Shown: one piece after another, positions 50,133 to 58,733 of the stretch
How the letters are laid out: each line of letters opens with the position of its first letter
How positions within the stretch are numbered: position 1 is the stretch's first letter
NCBI RefSeq assembly: GCF_020080045.1
Contig: NZ_CP083451.1
Coordinates: 3,273,001-3,337,000 of the forward strand
Length of the DNA stretch: 64,000 nucleotides
Origin: Comamonas odontotermitis
GTDB taxonomy: Bacteria > Pseudomonadota > Gammaproteobacteria > Burkholderiales > Burkholderiaceae_C
Direction: 5' to 3'
Made by a program: the position numbers and the translations under genes
Notes under the pieces: model-generated
What the model saw: only the letters and a program-made list of their open reading frames with translations
Told to the model about the DNA's origin: nothing
Databases searched by the model: none

Positions 50133-50789
50133 CTACTTGATCGGCATGGCCGGCAGAACGCCACTGCGCTGCGCGTTCAGCACGGCCTGGGTACGGGTTT
50201 CAGCGCCAAAATGCTTCAACACCGATGCCACCTGGTTGCGGATGGTGTGCTCGCTCAGGCCAAACTGCCTGGCAATTGCCTTGTTGCTATAACCCTTGGC
50301 CAGCATCTTGAGCACTTCGTACTGGCGCACCGGTAGTTCGCTCTCTCCTTGCGCCAGCGGTGGCACGGTACAGAGGTTCACGGGTTTGCTGCGGCTGACT
50401 GGCTCCATTCCCGGGCTCCTGCGCAACCAGTGCTGAACCTGGGCGCATATCGCATCGGGTTGCATGGATTTGGACATGAAGCCTGACGCCCCCTGGCGCA
50501 CTGCGTCCTTCATCAACTCCGGATGGTCATGGCCGGAGAGCATCACCACGAAGGCACGCGGCCAGCGCTTGCGCACATGGTCAATGCCGGCCAGTCCATC
50601 GCAGCCGGGCATGCTGATGTCCAGCAACACCAGATCTGCCCAACACTGCAGCGCAACCGCCTCCTCCACGGAACTCGCCTCATGAATATGGGCCTGCACC
50701 ATGTCGCTGGTCGACAGCATCATTCGCAGCCCCTTGCGGAACATGGGGTGGTCATCAACCAGCACAACCGATGGCAATGGAAGCGTCAT
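50133..50789 (-). CDS. NarL/FixJ-family response regulator
   Basis: A 218-residue protein from ATG 50789 with a GAGGGG ribosome site. The receiver (residues about 8-125) has VVLVDDHPMFRKGL, phospho-Asp in DLVLLDISMPGCDGL, MLSGHD and SKSMQPD. The LuxR-type helix-turn-helix (residues about 150-205) is LPVRQYEVLKMLAKGYSNKAIARQFGLSEHTIRNQVASVLKHFGAETRTQAV. It is divergent from the adhesin operon across a 376-base AT-rich gap and is its most likely direct regulator, comparable in type to CsgD or FixJ family activators. Confidence 0.92.
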   Translation of the reverse strand: MTLPLPSVVLVDDHPMFRKGLRMMLSTSDMVQAHIHEASSVEEAVALQCWADLVLLDISMPGCDGLAGIDHVRKRWPRAFVVMLSGHDHPELMKDAVRQGASGFMSKSMQPDAICAQVQHWLRRSPGMEPVSRSKPVNLCTVPPLAQGESELPVRQYEVLKMLAKGYSNKAIARQFGLSEHTIRNQVASVLKHFGAETRTQAVLNAQRSGVLPAMPIK

Positions 50790-51165
50790 GTTCACCCCTC
50801 GTCTTTCTCTTTTGATAATTTTTGGTGCAAACGCATACATGTCGTTACCTTACATCCAAAACAATCCGTAACCAATAGTTCATTTGTACTAATTCCGATA
50901 CAGCAATGACTTTGCCATCAATTTGCCCAACTATGAAAATTAACAAGCAATTGATAAATATATAAAAAACAATCAAATTGAACCATCGACCCGGCGCGGC
51001 TTAATCGATTTTTCCCGCCGTAGCCTAGTACATCTGAACTATTTACGATTGTTCACCAAAAAATGACGATGCAGCCATGCGAAGGCATTGCTGCGATGCA
51101 GTCAGTGCACTCGCACTTCCATCCGCCTGGCCTGCAGCAGGCGGATCCACCAATGCGAGGACGAC
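50790..51165. promoter_or_regulatory. AT-rich divergent promoter region
   Basis: About 376 bases, markedly richer in A/T than the flanking genes, between the response regulator and the adhesin operon. An inverted GTTAC (50844-50848)/GTAAC (50868-50872) pair and several A/T tracts (50930-50985) are visible. It likely holds promoters for both directions and regulator binding sites. No gene is supported here. Confidence 0.55.
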
Positions 51166-51741
51166 ATGAAAAAAACCACCACCTATCTGGCCGTTGGCTT
51201 GCTGACGGCGACCGCCCAGGTCCATGCACAGGGCTGGCTCGGCGAATCCGTGCCATGGCAGTTCCAGACCAGTGCCGACCGTGCCAACCGTGCCTTGGTC
51301 AACGATCTGGTAGAGAAGAAAAAAGGAGGCTACTACGACGCCTTCAAAAGCACCTACATCACCAACATCGAGCGGCAGGTCAACTGCAATTTCCAGCCCA
51401 CCTCGGCTGGCAACAGCAGCGCTGCCGACCAGGCCAACAACGTGGCATCGCCAGTGACCAATGCCTCGTCGGGCACCAGTGCCAGCAGCACCGGCAGCTC
51501 CAGCGAGAGCCGCGACAACCTCGGCCGCGGCGGGGTCTCCAACAACAACCAGAGCAACACGGGGCCCATCACCAGCGGCGTGCAGGGCAGCCCCTCGACC
51601 ACTACCACGGCGCCCATCAACAGCGATCGCTCCAATGGCCAGCAGGACATGCAGGTCGCGCAGAACAACAGCGGCAACCAGACCACGAACGTGAACGGCA
51701 GCTCCGCCTGCCAGTTCAGCTCCAGCGGTGCCATCAACTAA
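51166..51741 (+). CDS. Secreted HfaA-like minor fibre component
   Basis: A 191-residue protein from ATG 51166, GAGGA ribosome site. Signal peptide MKKTTTYLAVGLLTATAQVHA, then a short globular part (WQFQTSADRANRALVNDLVEKKKGGYYDAFK). From residue about 80 on it is low complexity, rich in Asn, Ser, Thr and Gly (DNLGRGGVSNNNQSNTGPIT, QVAQNNSGNQTTNVNGSS), ending with ACQFSSSGAIN. It is the first gene of a three-gene operon with a CsgG/HfaB-like channel and a large repeat protein. Order and composition resemble HfaA of the Caulobacter holdfast anchor. Similarity is by pattern, not by alignment. Confidence 0.6.
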   Translation: MKKTTTYLAVGLLTATAQVHAQGWLGESVPWQFQTSADRANRALVNDLVEKKKGGYYDAFKSTYITNIERQVNCNFQPTSAGNSSAADQANNVASPVTNASSGTSASSTGSSSESRDNLGRGGVSNNNQSNTGPITSGVQGSPSTTTTAPINSDRSNGQQDMQVAQNNSGNQTTNVNGSSACQFSSSGAIN

Positions 51742-51758
51742 GCGCGGCGGAGGACACC

Positions 51759-53132
51759 ATGCTCACACTCACCAAGCACACAGGTCCCGCACTGCAGGCG
51801 GGGCGCAGCAAAGTCCTGCCCCTGTCCACCCTGGCGTCCGCCTTGCTGTTGGGCGGCTGCGCGCTGCCCACCTACCAGCAGGTGCAGATGGCCGAAGGGG
51901 AAGCCGCTGTCATGCAAGGCCCCGGACCGCGCCACAACGGCACTCCGCTCGACGGCGTGCTGGCCTGCATGTCGCACCGCATCGTCGCGCAGCAGGGCGG
52001 AAGGGCCCCCCTGTCCGTGGCCGTCGGCGACATCAAGGACTACACCGGCAAGTACTCGCAGGGCGATGGCAATGTCGTCACCCAGGGCGGCGCACTGATG
52101 GTCTACTCGGCGCTGGGCAAGCTCGGCGGCGCGATTGACGTGCGGGAGCGCTTCGACACCCGCGTGGCCGAGCTGGAGCTGGCCTACACCGACCGGCGCC
52201 AGCTGGGAGACGGCAACTCGCATGCCCTTGCTGACGACAAGGGCCAGCGCGCCGTGCCCTGGCTTCCGTACTACGGTGGCTCCATCCTCAAGTCCGACTA
52301 CTACATCATCGGCGGCCTGACCGAGGTGAACTACAACATCCAGTCCGGCGGCATCGAGGCCCAGGTCAACCAGATCGGTCCACGGTACCGGGTCTTCACC
52401 ATGAATGTGGGTGCGGACCTGCGCATTGTCGAGACCCGAACCCTGCGTGTGGTGCGTGCCGTCAGCCTGCAAAAGCAGATCGTGGGCCGGGAAATCGGTG
52501 CCGGCATCTTCCGCTTCTTCGGCAGCAACCTGTTCGACATCAACGCCGGCAGCAAGGATCTGGAGCCCGTGCAGTTGGGCGTGCGCACCACGCTGGAGCA
52601 AGGCGTGATCGAGCTCATCAGCACCATCACCCAGACACCGGCAGCACCCTGCATGGAAAAACCAGGTACCGCCGAGCAGGTGAAGGCAACCGCCGCAGCA
52701 CCGGAAGAACCTCCTCCCCCCTCTACCCCGGCCCAGCCCACTGCAGTTGCTCCGCAAGCCGCAGTGGCCACCGAGCCGCTGCAGGAAAGCACAGCCGCTG
52801 CACTCACTGCACTGGATGTGGTTTTCGAGGAGAACTCCAACCGCATTGCACAGCAATCGGCTACTGCGGCTGAAACCGTCTCCACGCGCCTGCGTGCCGG
52901 CCAGGGCGTGCGCATCGCCTTGCTCGCCCGCGAGCGCGAAGCCGACCAGAACCCCACCCGCCGCGACGAATTGACCGACGCGCGCATTCAGGCCTTTCGC
53001 GGCCTGCTGGCACAGCATGGCGTACCGCCCGATCAGATACGTGTCACCTGGCGGCCATCCCCAGGCGACAACACCGTGCATCGCTACGGCGCCGGCTACC
53101 GGCTGCTGACAAAGCTGCAGGTAACACCCTGA
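51759..53132 (+). CDS. CsgG/HfaB-like outer-membrane lipoprotein with OmpA-like C-terminal domain
   Basis: A 457-residue protein from ATG 51759 with a GGAGGA ribosome site. The lipobox LLLGGC ends at Cys34. The CsgG-like core (residues about 55-300) contains LSVAVGDIKDYTGKYSQGDGNVVTQGGALMVYSALGKLGG, DRRQLGD, SDYYIIGGLTEVNYNIQSGG, LRIVETRTLRVVRAVSLQKQIVG and VRTTLEQGVIELI. CsgG and HfaB form outer-membrane export pores for curli and holdfast anchor subunits. After a Pro/Ala linker (about 305-350) a C-terminal segment (LDVVFEENSNRIAQQS, RRDELTDARIQAFRGLLAQHGVPPDQIRV) resembles an OmpA-type peptidoglycan-binding end. Confidence 0.82.
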   Translation: MLTLTKHTGPALQAGRSKVLPLSTLASALLLGGCALPTYQQVQMAEGEAAVMQGPGPRHNGTPLDGVLACMSHRIVAQQGGRAPLSVAVGDIKDYTGKYSQGDGNVVTQGGALMVYSALGKLGGAIDVRERFDTRVAELELAYTDRRQLGDGNSHALADDKGQRAVPWLPYYGGSILKSDYYIIGGLTEVNYNIQSGGIEAQVNQIGPRYRVFTMNVGADLRIVETRTLRVVRAVSLQKQIVGREIGAGIFRFFGSNLFDINAGSKDLEPVQLGVRTTLEQGVIELISTITQTPAAPCMEKPGTAEQVKATAAAPEEPPPPSTPAQPTAVAPQAAVATEPLQESTAAALTALDVVFEENSNRIAQQSATAAETVSTRLRAGQGVRIALLAREREADQNPTRRDELTDARIQAFRGLLAQHGVPPDQIRVTWRPSPGDNTVHRYGAGYRLLTKLQVTP

Positions 53133-53152
53133 GACTTCACCGCATGTGGACT

Positions 53153-53215
53153 GGTATCAAAAACATAGCTGATAGCGCCCAGGTCAAAAGCGCTTGAGGC
53201 CAATTTCATCCCTTT
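53153..53215. repeat. Short intergenic repeat of Comamonadaceae type
   Basis: The stretch containing AAACATAGCTGATAGCGC, AAAAGCGCTTGAGGCC and TTTCATCCC looks like a dispersed intergenic repeat that I recall as frequent in Acidovorax and Comamonas genomes (TAGCTGnTAGCGCTT...AGCGCTnGAGGCC). A related element with AAAAGCGCTTGC arms follows the murA homologue (60055-60091). Confidence 0.5.
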
Positions 53216-53263
53216 TTCAAGAGTTCCTCCCCCGCCACGCTCCATTTTTCCAAGGAGAGCACC

Positions 53264-56200
53264 ATGTCACGTCACACCACATCCCCATCACGCCGCCTTC
53301 CACGGCACCATCTGGCGCCCCTGGCCGCAGCCGTGGCCCTGCTGAGTGCTGCCCTCGGAGCGCAGGCACAGATCATCAGTGCTGGCCCGCCCTCGGTCAT
53401 CGGGTCCACGCCATCACAAAGCAGCAGTGGCCCCATCACTGCAAATGGCGGTGCAAACCTGGTTCTCGGTACTCTGGACCCGGTAACCACCAACAACAGC
53501 AACAACAGCATTGGCTCCAGCGCTCACGGCAATGAGCACCAGTTGGCCCCTGGAGCCACAGAAGCGCTCTCCATCACCAGCCAGGCCGGAGCGGTGAACC
53601 CCGTTGTAGCCGCAACCCAGTTGGTCACAGGCGCGGTCACTGCCAATACCACCAACTCAACCATCGGCATCGACACCACCGGCGCTGTGAATGCGCTGGC
53701 CAATGCGGGCAGCCGCATCGGCGCCACGGCCAATGTCAGCGGCAACGAGGTGTCCTCTCAGGCCACAGGCAATTCCGACGTCGCAACCATGGCCATCAGC
53801 GCCCCAACCCTGGTGCTGGCCACGCCTGCGATTGCCGGCTCCGCACAAACAGCGGCAAGCAACATATCGGCCAACACTGCGGTGCGACTGCTGGGCGCCA
53901 GCATTCAGCCCCGCAGCGGCAGCTGGACGGATCTGACGATCAACGTCTCCGGCAACGCGGCAGACACCAACGCCACGGCCAACCAATCCAAAGCCGGCAT
54001 CAGCGTCACCGCACCGGCAGATCTGACCATCTCCGCCAGCGGCGCGCTCATCAGCGGCGCGACCCAGCAGCAGGCCGGCACCACCAGAGCCATCAGCACC
54101 GTAGACACGCTCGGCACCCTGATCCAGGGCACCCTCATCTCGCCCAGCCCCTCGGACAGCAGTTTCAACACCAGCGGCAACCAGGCCACGGCATCGGCAC
54201 AGGGCAACCAGCAAAGCAACCAGATTGCGGTAGCTGCAGGCTCCGTCCAGCTTGATGGCACACTGCCTGCGTTTGCCAACACGATCCAGACAGCCAGCGG
54301 CAGCACCCAGGCGCAGAGCGTCGTAGGGACGCTGGGCGTCAGCAACGGGTCTACCAATTCGTCGGGCAACCAATACATCGTCAACGGCAATACCGCAGGC
54401 GCCAGCGCCAGCGGCAATGCAGGAAGCACTGGTGTTTCCGTTCTGGCAGACAGCAACATCTCAGGTCCTGCGGCCATGGGACCCGAAGCCATTGTGACGG
54501 TGGGTAACACCCAGACCTTTGCGGGCACGGGGGTCAGCGCCCTCACCAAGATCACACTGCTGGGCTCCTCCATGGCTCCATCGCCTCTTGGCAACTCCAG
54601 CGGCGACACCCAGACCATTTCAGGGAACAAGGTCTACGCCTCTGCCCAGGGCTCGGATGCCACCAATACCGCCACCCTGCAAGCCAGCGGCGGCATCGAC
54701 AATACCGGCGCTGCAATGACCAACCTGCAAAACCACGTAAGTGGCAATGTCAGCGCCACCACCGAGGTGACGGCACTGGGCAGCCGGGCACTCTTCTCCC
54801 AGGATGGAAGCCAGACGGTGACCGGCAACAGCCTGCAGGCCACGGCGCAAAGCACCCGGGCAAGCAATGCAGTCTCCATTACAGGCGGTGCGCTCGACTT
54901 CACCCCTGCAGCCATTGTCAATACCCAGACGCATACAGCGGGCAACACCAGCGCCACCGTGGATGTGGCGCAGTTGGGCAGCGTCCGCACCACGCTGGGC
55001 CCCTTGCCCATCAACACCTTCACCCGGGACCAGCAAACGGTGAGCGGCAACACCCTCACCGCCGTCGCCAGCAGCCAGACCGCCAGCAACCAGGCAGCGA
55101 TCAGCGGCAGCAGCCTGGACAACGCGGGCGCGCTCATCGCCAACACGCAGACCCATGTCTCGGGCAATGTCAGCGCCACGGTGGCCAACCTCAACCAGGT
55201 CAGCCCTGCCCCAGCACCAAGCCCCATCATGACAATGGTGGGCGTTGGCGCACTGTCCTTGTCTGGCGGGCAAAGCGTCGTATCGGGCAACAACGCCAGC
55301 GCCGATGCCAACATCAACCTCGCGGCCAACAGTGCTGCACTGAAAAGTGACACCAGCATGAATGGCGCTGGCAGCGGTGCCATCCTGGGCAACGTGCAGG
55401 ATGCGCAAGGCGGTAATGCAAGCTCGCTGGTACAGGTCGATTTCGGGGTGTCGGGCCTGCGCTCGGGCGGGCATGAGGCCATCGTCTCGGACAACAGCGC
55501 CAGAGCCAGCGCCAGCCAGAACCAGGCCATCAATGCCATCAGCCTGAAGGCCGGGACCAATCTGGTGGCGCCCACCCTTCAGTTGGGCAGTGACCAGAAG
55601 GCCGCTGGCAATACCAGCGCCACGGTCACCACCAACCTGCTGACCGGCACGGGCGCGGGCAACAGTGGAGCCACGACCGTCAGCGACAACCAGGCAAGCA
55701 CCAGCGCACGCGCCAACGTTGCCAACAACGTACTCGCTCTTGACTCGGTCACCGCCAGCGGCGGCCTTGCAGGCGTGCTGTCGAACGTGCAGGCCAATGG
55801 TGGCCAGGTCAATGCCAACACCACCATGACAATCGGAGTGCAGGGCGCCCTTGACACGGGAGCCGTCACCGTCTCCGGCAACGCGGTCGATGCGCTGGGA
55901 GCAGGCAATGCCGCGCTCAACAGCATCAACGCTGCGGCAGGCACCGCCTTCAACGGCAACAGTGCGAATCTGTTGAACACGCAGACCAACAACGGCGCCA
56001 TCACCGCCACTGCCGCGCTGAACGCTCCCGCAGGCCAGCCCATGGTGAGCGGCGGTGCCAGTGGCTCCAATCTGCTGAACAACACGGTCACCGCCACGGC
56101 CTATGGCAACAATGCAGTCAACCAGATCAACATTGTCGCCTTGCCCGGCCAATTGGCAGCCAGCACCAACCTGACCTCGACGCAGATCAACACCGGTGCG

Positions 56201-56332
56201 GTGACCGCCACTGCCGGTGGAAATATCAGCAGCGGCGGTGTGTCGACTGGCAACAATATCTCCGGCAACCGCATCAGCGCCGTGGCCGTGGGCAACAACT
56301 CGGTGTCGTCCATGACACTGGGCGTGAAATAA
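53264..56332 (+). CDS. Large secreted repeat adhesin, HfaD-like
   Basis: A 1022-residue protein with an AAGGAGA ribosome site. An N-terminal signal peptide ends near AALGAQA. The rest is nearly free of cysteine and poor in aromatic residues, and very rich in Ala, Asn, Ser, Thr and Gly. A motif (V/I/T)-S-(G/D)-N-x3-A-x-A, often followed by N-x-A-x-N-x3-I and by NTQTHVSGNVSATV, recurs about a dozen times at 65-100 residue intervals; examples start at about nt 53735, 53945, 54170, 54625, 54825, 55040, 55280, 55490, 55680, 55870 and 56265. This fits a beta-helical or amyloid-like surface fibre. It ends SVSSMTLGVK. It is presumably exported by the CsgG/HfaB-like channel encoded just upstream. Confidence 0.78.
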   Translation: MSRHTTSPSRRLPRHHLAPLAAAVALLSAALGAQAQIISAGPPSVIGSTPSQSSSGPITANGGANLVLGTLDPVTTNNSNNSIGSSAHGNEHQLAPGATEALSITSQAGAVNPVVAATQLVTGAVTANTTNSTIGIDTTGAVNALANAGSRIGATANVSGNEVSSQATGNSDVATMAISAPTLVLATPAIAGSAQTAASNISANTAVRLLGASIQPRSGSWTDLTINVSGNAADTNATANQSKAGISVTAPADLTISASGALISGATQQQAGTTRAISTVDTLGTLIQGTLISPSPSDSSFNTSGNQATASAQGNQQSNQIAVAAGSVQLDGTLPAFANTIQTASGSTQAQSVVGTLGVSNGSTNSSGNQYIVNGNTAGASASGNAGSTGVSVLADSNISGPAAMGPEAIVTVGNTQTFAGTGVSALTKITLLGSSMAPSPLGNSSGDTQTISGNKVYASAQGSDATNTATLQASGGIDNTGAAMTNLQNHVSGNVSATTEVTALGSRALFSQDGSQTVTGNSLQATAQSTRASNAVSITGGALDFTPAAIVNTQTHTAGNTSATVDVAQLGSVRTTLGPLPINTFTRDQQTVSGNTLTAVASSQTASNQAAISGSSLDNAGALIANTQTHVSGNVSATVANLNQVSPAPAPSPIMTMVGVGALSLSGGQSVVSGNNASADANINLAANSAALKSDTSMNGAGSGAILGNVQDAQGGNASSLVQVDFGVSGLRSGGHEAIVSDNSARASASQNQAINAISLKAGTNLVAPTLQLGSDQKAAGNTSATVTTNLLTGTGAGNSGATTVSDNQASTSARANVANNVLALDSVTASGGLAGVLSNVQANGGQVNANTTMTIGVQGALDTGAVTVSGNAVDALGAGNAALNSINAAAGTAFNGNSANLLNTQTNNGAITATAALNAPAGQPMVSGGASGSNLLNNTVTATAYGNNAVNQINIVALPGQLAASTNLTSTQINTGAVTATAGGNISSGGVSTGNNISGNRISAVAVGNNSVSSMTLGVK

Positions 56333-56353
56333 GCGGCACCCTCACTGCCGCCC

Positions 56354-56388
56354 GGGCGGACGCATCGTCCCTCGCCGTCCGCCCTTTT
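56354..56388 (+). terminator. Terminator of the adhesin operon
   Basis: GGGCGGACG (56354-56362) pairs with CGTCCGCCC (56376-56384) followed by TTTT. It lies 22 bases after the stop of the repeat adhesin. Confidence 0.85.
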
Positions 56389-56605
56389 GCCCACCACCGG
56401 TGGGCTCTTTTGCCTCTGCCTTGCTCAGGGCAGCCCGTGATTTTGCACGGCGTCCGAAGCAGCGCAGAAGCACCATGCCCTACAATCAGCTTCAGCTTGC
56501 GCTACCCAGAACGAATAACCAAAGCGCAGCCTCCTGGCCACTGTTTCTGCTTGCAACGCGCAGCTTGATATCCGCAGTGGTGGCCCTCATCTCTCCAGGG
56601 TCGGC

Positions 56606-57151
56606 ATGACACTGCATTCGCAGGCTGTCACCTGCCTTTGGCTGTTTTTCTTGAATGGGACACTTGTGAATTCTTCGTTTCGTACATCCGCCTCCGTGAT
56701 CGCTTTGACCGTTGCTGGCCTGGTGCTGCCAGGGCTGGCCCATGCCAAGCGCATGGGTGGCGGTTTCAAATCGCGCCCTGCAGCTACGCAGAAGGCCGCG
56801 CCTGCGCCTGCAGCCACGCCCGCTGCCAATACAGCAACCAAAGCAGCCCCCGCCCCTGCTGCACAAACACCCGCCGCTACCAATTCTGCAGCAGCAGCGA
56901 CGCCAGCCGCTCCTGCCGCTGCCGCCCGCCCCAGCATGATGGGCACCATGGGCGCCGCAGCCGTGGGCGCTGTTGCAGGCACCATGGCAGGCAGTGCCAT
57001 GGCCGGAGCCATGGGTGGCGACAAGGCCAAGGAAGAGGCCGCCGCCAAGCAAGCCGAAGCCAAGAAGGCAGAAGCCGAGGCAGCCGACTTGCAGAAGAAG
57101 GCCGACGAAGCCAAGGCCAAGGCAGAAGCCGCACGCGCTGCTGCCAAGTAA
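56606..57151 (+). CDS. Ala-rich exported protein of unknown function
   Basis: The open frame has 181 codons. The real start may be GTG 56666 (VNSSFRTSASVIALTVAGLVLPGLAHA), which gives a normal signal peptide cleaved before KRMGGGFKSR. An Ala/Pro-rich linker follows, then a Gly/Ala/Met segment (MMGTMGAAAVGAVAGTMAGSAMAGAMGG) and a charged Ala/Lys/Glu helix. The KRMGGGxxS start of the mature part resembles N termini of Tim44-like exported proteins of Burkholderiales, but no Tim44 domain follows. Function is unknown. Confidence 0.6.
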   Translation: MTLHSQAVTCLWLFFLNGTLVNSSFRTSASVIALTVAGLVLPGLAHAKRMGGGFKSRPAATQKAAPAPAATPAANTATKAAPAPAAQTPAATNSAAAATPAAPAAAARPSMMGTMGAAAVGAVAGTMAGSAMAGAMGGDKAKEEAAAKQAEAKKAEAEAADLQKKADEAKAKAEAARAAAK

Positions 57152-57190
57152 GCAGCCCGCTCGGGCTGTACAGCCCGGTGGTTAAAAAAC

Positions 57191-57216
57191 AAAAGCCCGC
57201 AATGCGGGCTTTTTTC
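57191..57216 (+). terminator. Bidirectional intrinsic terminator
   Basis: Stem AAAAGCCCGC with GCGGGCTTTTTT and loop AAT, between the Ala-rich protein gene and the convergent DUF3820 gene. Confidence 0.9.
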
Positions 57217-57288
57217 TCGTTATGGGGCGAGAAAAGAACCCGGTCCCCCGTGCAGTGCGGTAGCTCCCAAGGTGCTGCCAGCAACCGC

Positions 57289-57555
57289 TCAACGCTTTGG
57301 CTCTGGCAATTGCTCGGCCAGCGCTGCGCGCAAGGGCCGCAGCAGCTCGCCCAGGCCGTTGTGGTCGATTTCATGCATCAGCGCCAGCAGCCTGCCCAGA
57401 TCGCCCTTGGGAAAGCCTTCGCGGGCAAACCAGTTCAGATAGTTGCCGGGCAAATCAGCAATCGCGCGGCCCTGGTACTTGCCAAAAGGCATGGTGGTGG
57501 TCAGCAGGCGCAGCAACTGTGCAGGATCGGAGCCCAAGGCATTGGCGGAGGTCAT
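57289..57555 (-). CDS. DUF3820 family protein
   Basis: An 88-residue protein from ATG 57555 (MTSANALGSDPAQLLRLLTT). The core MPFGKYQGRAIADLPGNYLNWFAREGFPKGDLGRLLALMHEIDHNGL is the conserved DUF3820 pattern (MPFGK..G..L..LP..YL.W). Its function is not established; database names mention a quorum-sensing-regulated virulence factor, which should be treated with caution. Confidence 0.88.
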   Translation of the reverse strand: MTSANALGSDPAQLLRLLTTTMPFGKYQGRAIADLPGNYLNWFAREGFPKGDLGRLLALMHEIDHNGLGELLRPLRAALAEQLPEPKR

Positions 57556-57744
57556 GGCAGCAAGCATAGCGGAGCGAAACTGCGTCAATATCATATAAAG
57601 ACATTAATCCTTATAACCAAATCTCTTTATATTCTTTGGACGAGGCTTTTTTTGCCGCTAGACTTGGCACCCATCTTGGTTCAGTCCCATCAAGAAAGAC
57701 TTCATGTGTTGCCGGGGCTGGTCTTTTTACTATTGCAAAACACC

Positions 57745-58533
57745 ATGTTCAAAAAAACGCTTTCCGTTCTCGCCATCGCGGCTCTGGCCGTGTCTGCCCA
57801 CGCTGCCGACGTGGTTCTGAAAGTGGCTGCGACGCCCGTGCCGCACGCCGAAATTCTGAATTTCGTCAAACCCAAGCTCAAGACTGAGGGCGTGGACCTG
57901 CAGGTCAAGGAGTTCAGCGATTATGTGCAGCCCAACGCCGCCGTCGAAGACAAGCAGCTCGATGCCAACTTCTTCCAGCACCAGCCTTATCTCGACAGCT
58001 ACAACAAGGACCGCAAGAGCAGCATCGTGGCCGTCCCCAATGGCAAGGTGCACGTGGAGCCCTTTGGCGCCTACTCCAGCAAGATCAAGAACATCAAGGA
58101 TCTGAAGGACGGCGCAACCGTTGCCATCCCCAATGATCCCTCCAATGGCGGCCGCGCCCTGCTGCTGCTGCAAAAGCATGGCCTGATCGAGCTCAAGGAC
58201 GCCACCAAGCTGACCTCCACCCCGCTGGACATCGCCAAGAACCCCAAGAAGCTGAAGTTCAAGGAACTGGAAGCGCCCCTCCTGCCACGCGCACTGGCAG
58301 ACGTGGATGTGGCCCTGATCAACACCAACTACGCCATTGAGGCCAAGCTGAACCCGACCAAGGACGCGCTGTTCATCGAAAGCTCGGATTCGCCCTACAC
58401 CAACATCGTTGCCGCCCGTGCCGATCGCGCCAATGACGAAGCCATTGCCAAGCTGACCCGCGCCCTGCACAGCGAAGATGTGAAGAAATTCATCCTGGAA
58501 AAGTACAAGGGCGCCGTGGTGCCTGCCAACTGA
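57745..58533 (+). CDS. MetQ/NlpA-family methionine-type substrate-binding protein
   Basis: A 262-residue protein starting MFKKTLSVLAIAALAVSAHAADVVLKVAATPVPHAEIL. The pattern (VAATPVPHAEIL, LQVKEFSDYVQPNAAVEDKQLDANFFQHQPYLD, VAIPNDPSNGGRALLLLQKHGLIEL, INTNYAIEA) is that of the NlpA/MetQ family. Unlike classic MetQ it has no lipobox cysteine; cleavage after AHA would give a soluble periplasmic protein. No metN or metI gene lies next to it in the window. Substrate methionine or a related compound is inferred from the family. Confidence 0.9.
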   Translation: MFKKTLSVLAIAALAVSAHAADVVLKVAATPVPHAEILNFVKPKLKTEGVDLQVKEFSDYVQPNAAVEDKQLDANFFQHQPYLDSYNKDRKSSIVAVPNGKVHVEPFGAYSSKIKNIKDLKDGATVAIPNDPSNGGRALLLLQKHGLIELKDATKLTSTPLDIAKNPKKLKFKELEAPLLPRALADVDVALINTNYAIEAKLNPTKDALFIESSDSPYTNIVAARADRANDEAIAKLTRALHSEDVKKFILEKYKGAVVPAN

Positions 58534-58624
58534 ACTGACACCAGCACCTGCTTGCGGCGACAAACCTATGACCCCGACAAGGATTTAGCTGCCGTTAACA
58601 ATGCTTGCATTGACCGCTGATTAC

Positions 58625-58653
58625 AAAAGGCACTCATTGAGAGTGCCTTTTGT
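58625..58653 (+). terminator. Intrinsic terminator after the MetQ-like gene
   Basis: Stem AAAAGGCACTC with GAGTGCCTTTT. Confidence 0.88.
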
Positions 58654-58733
58654 CTTGGTGGCTCCTGTAACATGAAGGGTCTGCGAAGGGCGATGGCCCC
58701 ATTGCACCCCGATTCCGCGATTTCTCCCTCTGT

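Noticed and set aside
51063..53132. A 689-codon frame spanning the first two genes of the adhesin operon
   Set aside because: The first 232 codons are out of frame with the real HfaA-like gene and low complexity; the lipoprotein start at 51759 has its own ribosome site and lipobox.
54620..56152. A 510-codon antisense frame opposite the repeat adhesin
   Set aside because: It mirrors the Ala/Asn/Gly repeats of the plus-strand gene, which has a signal peptide, ribosome site and terminator; no support for the antisense product.
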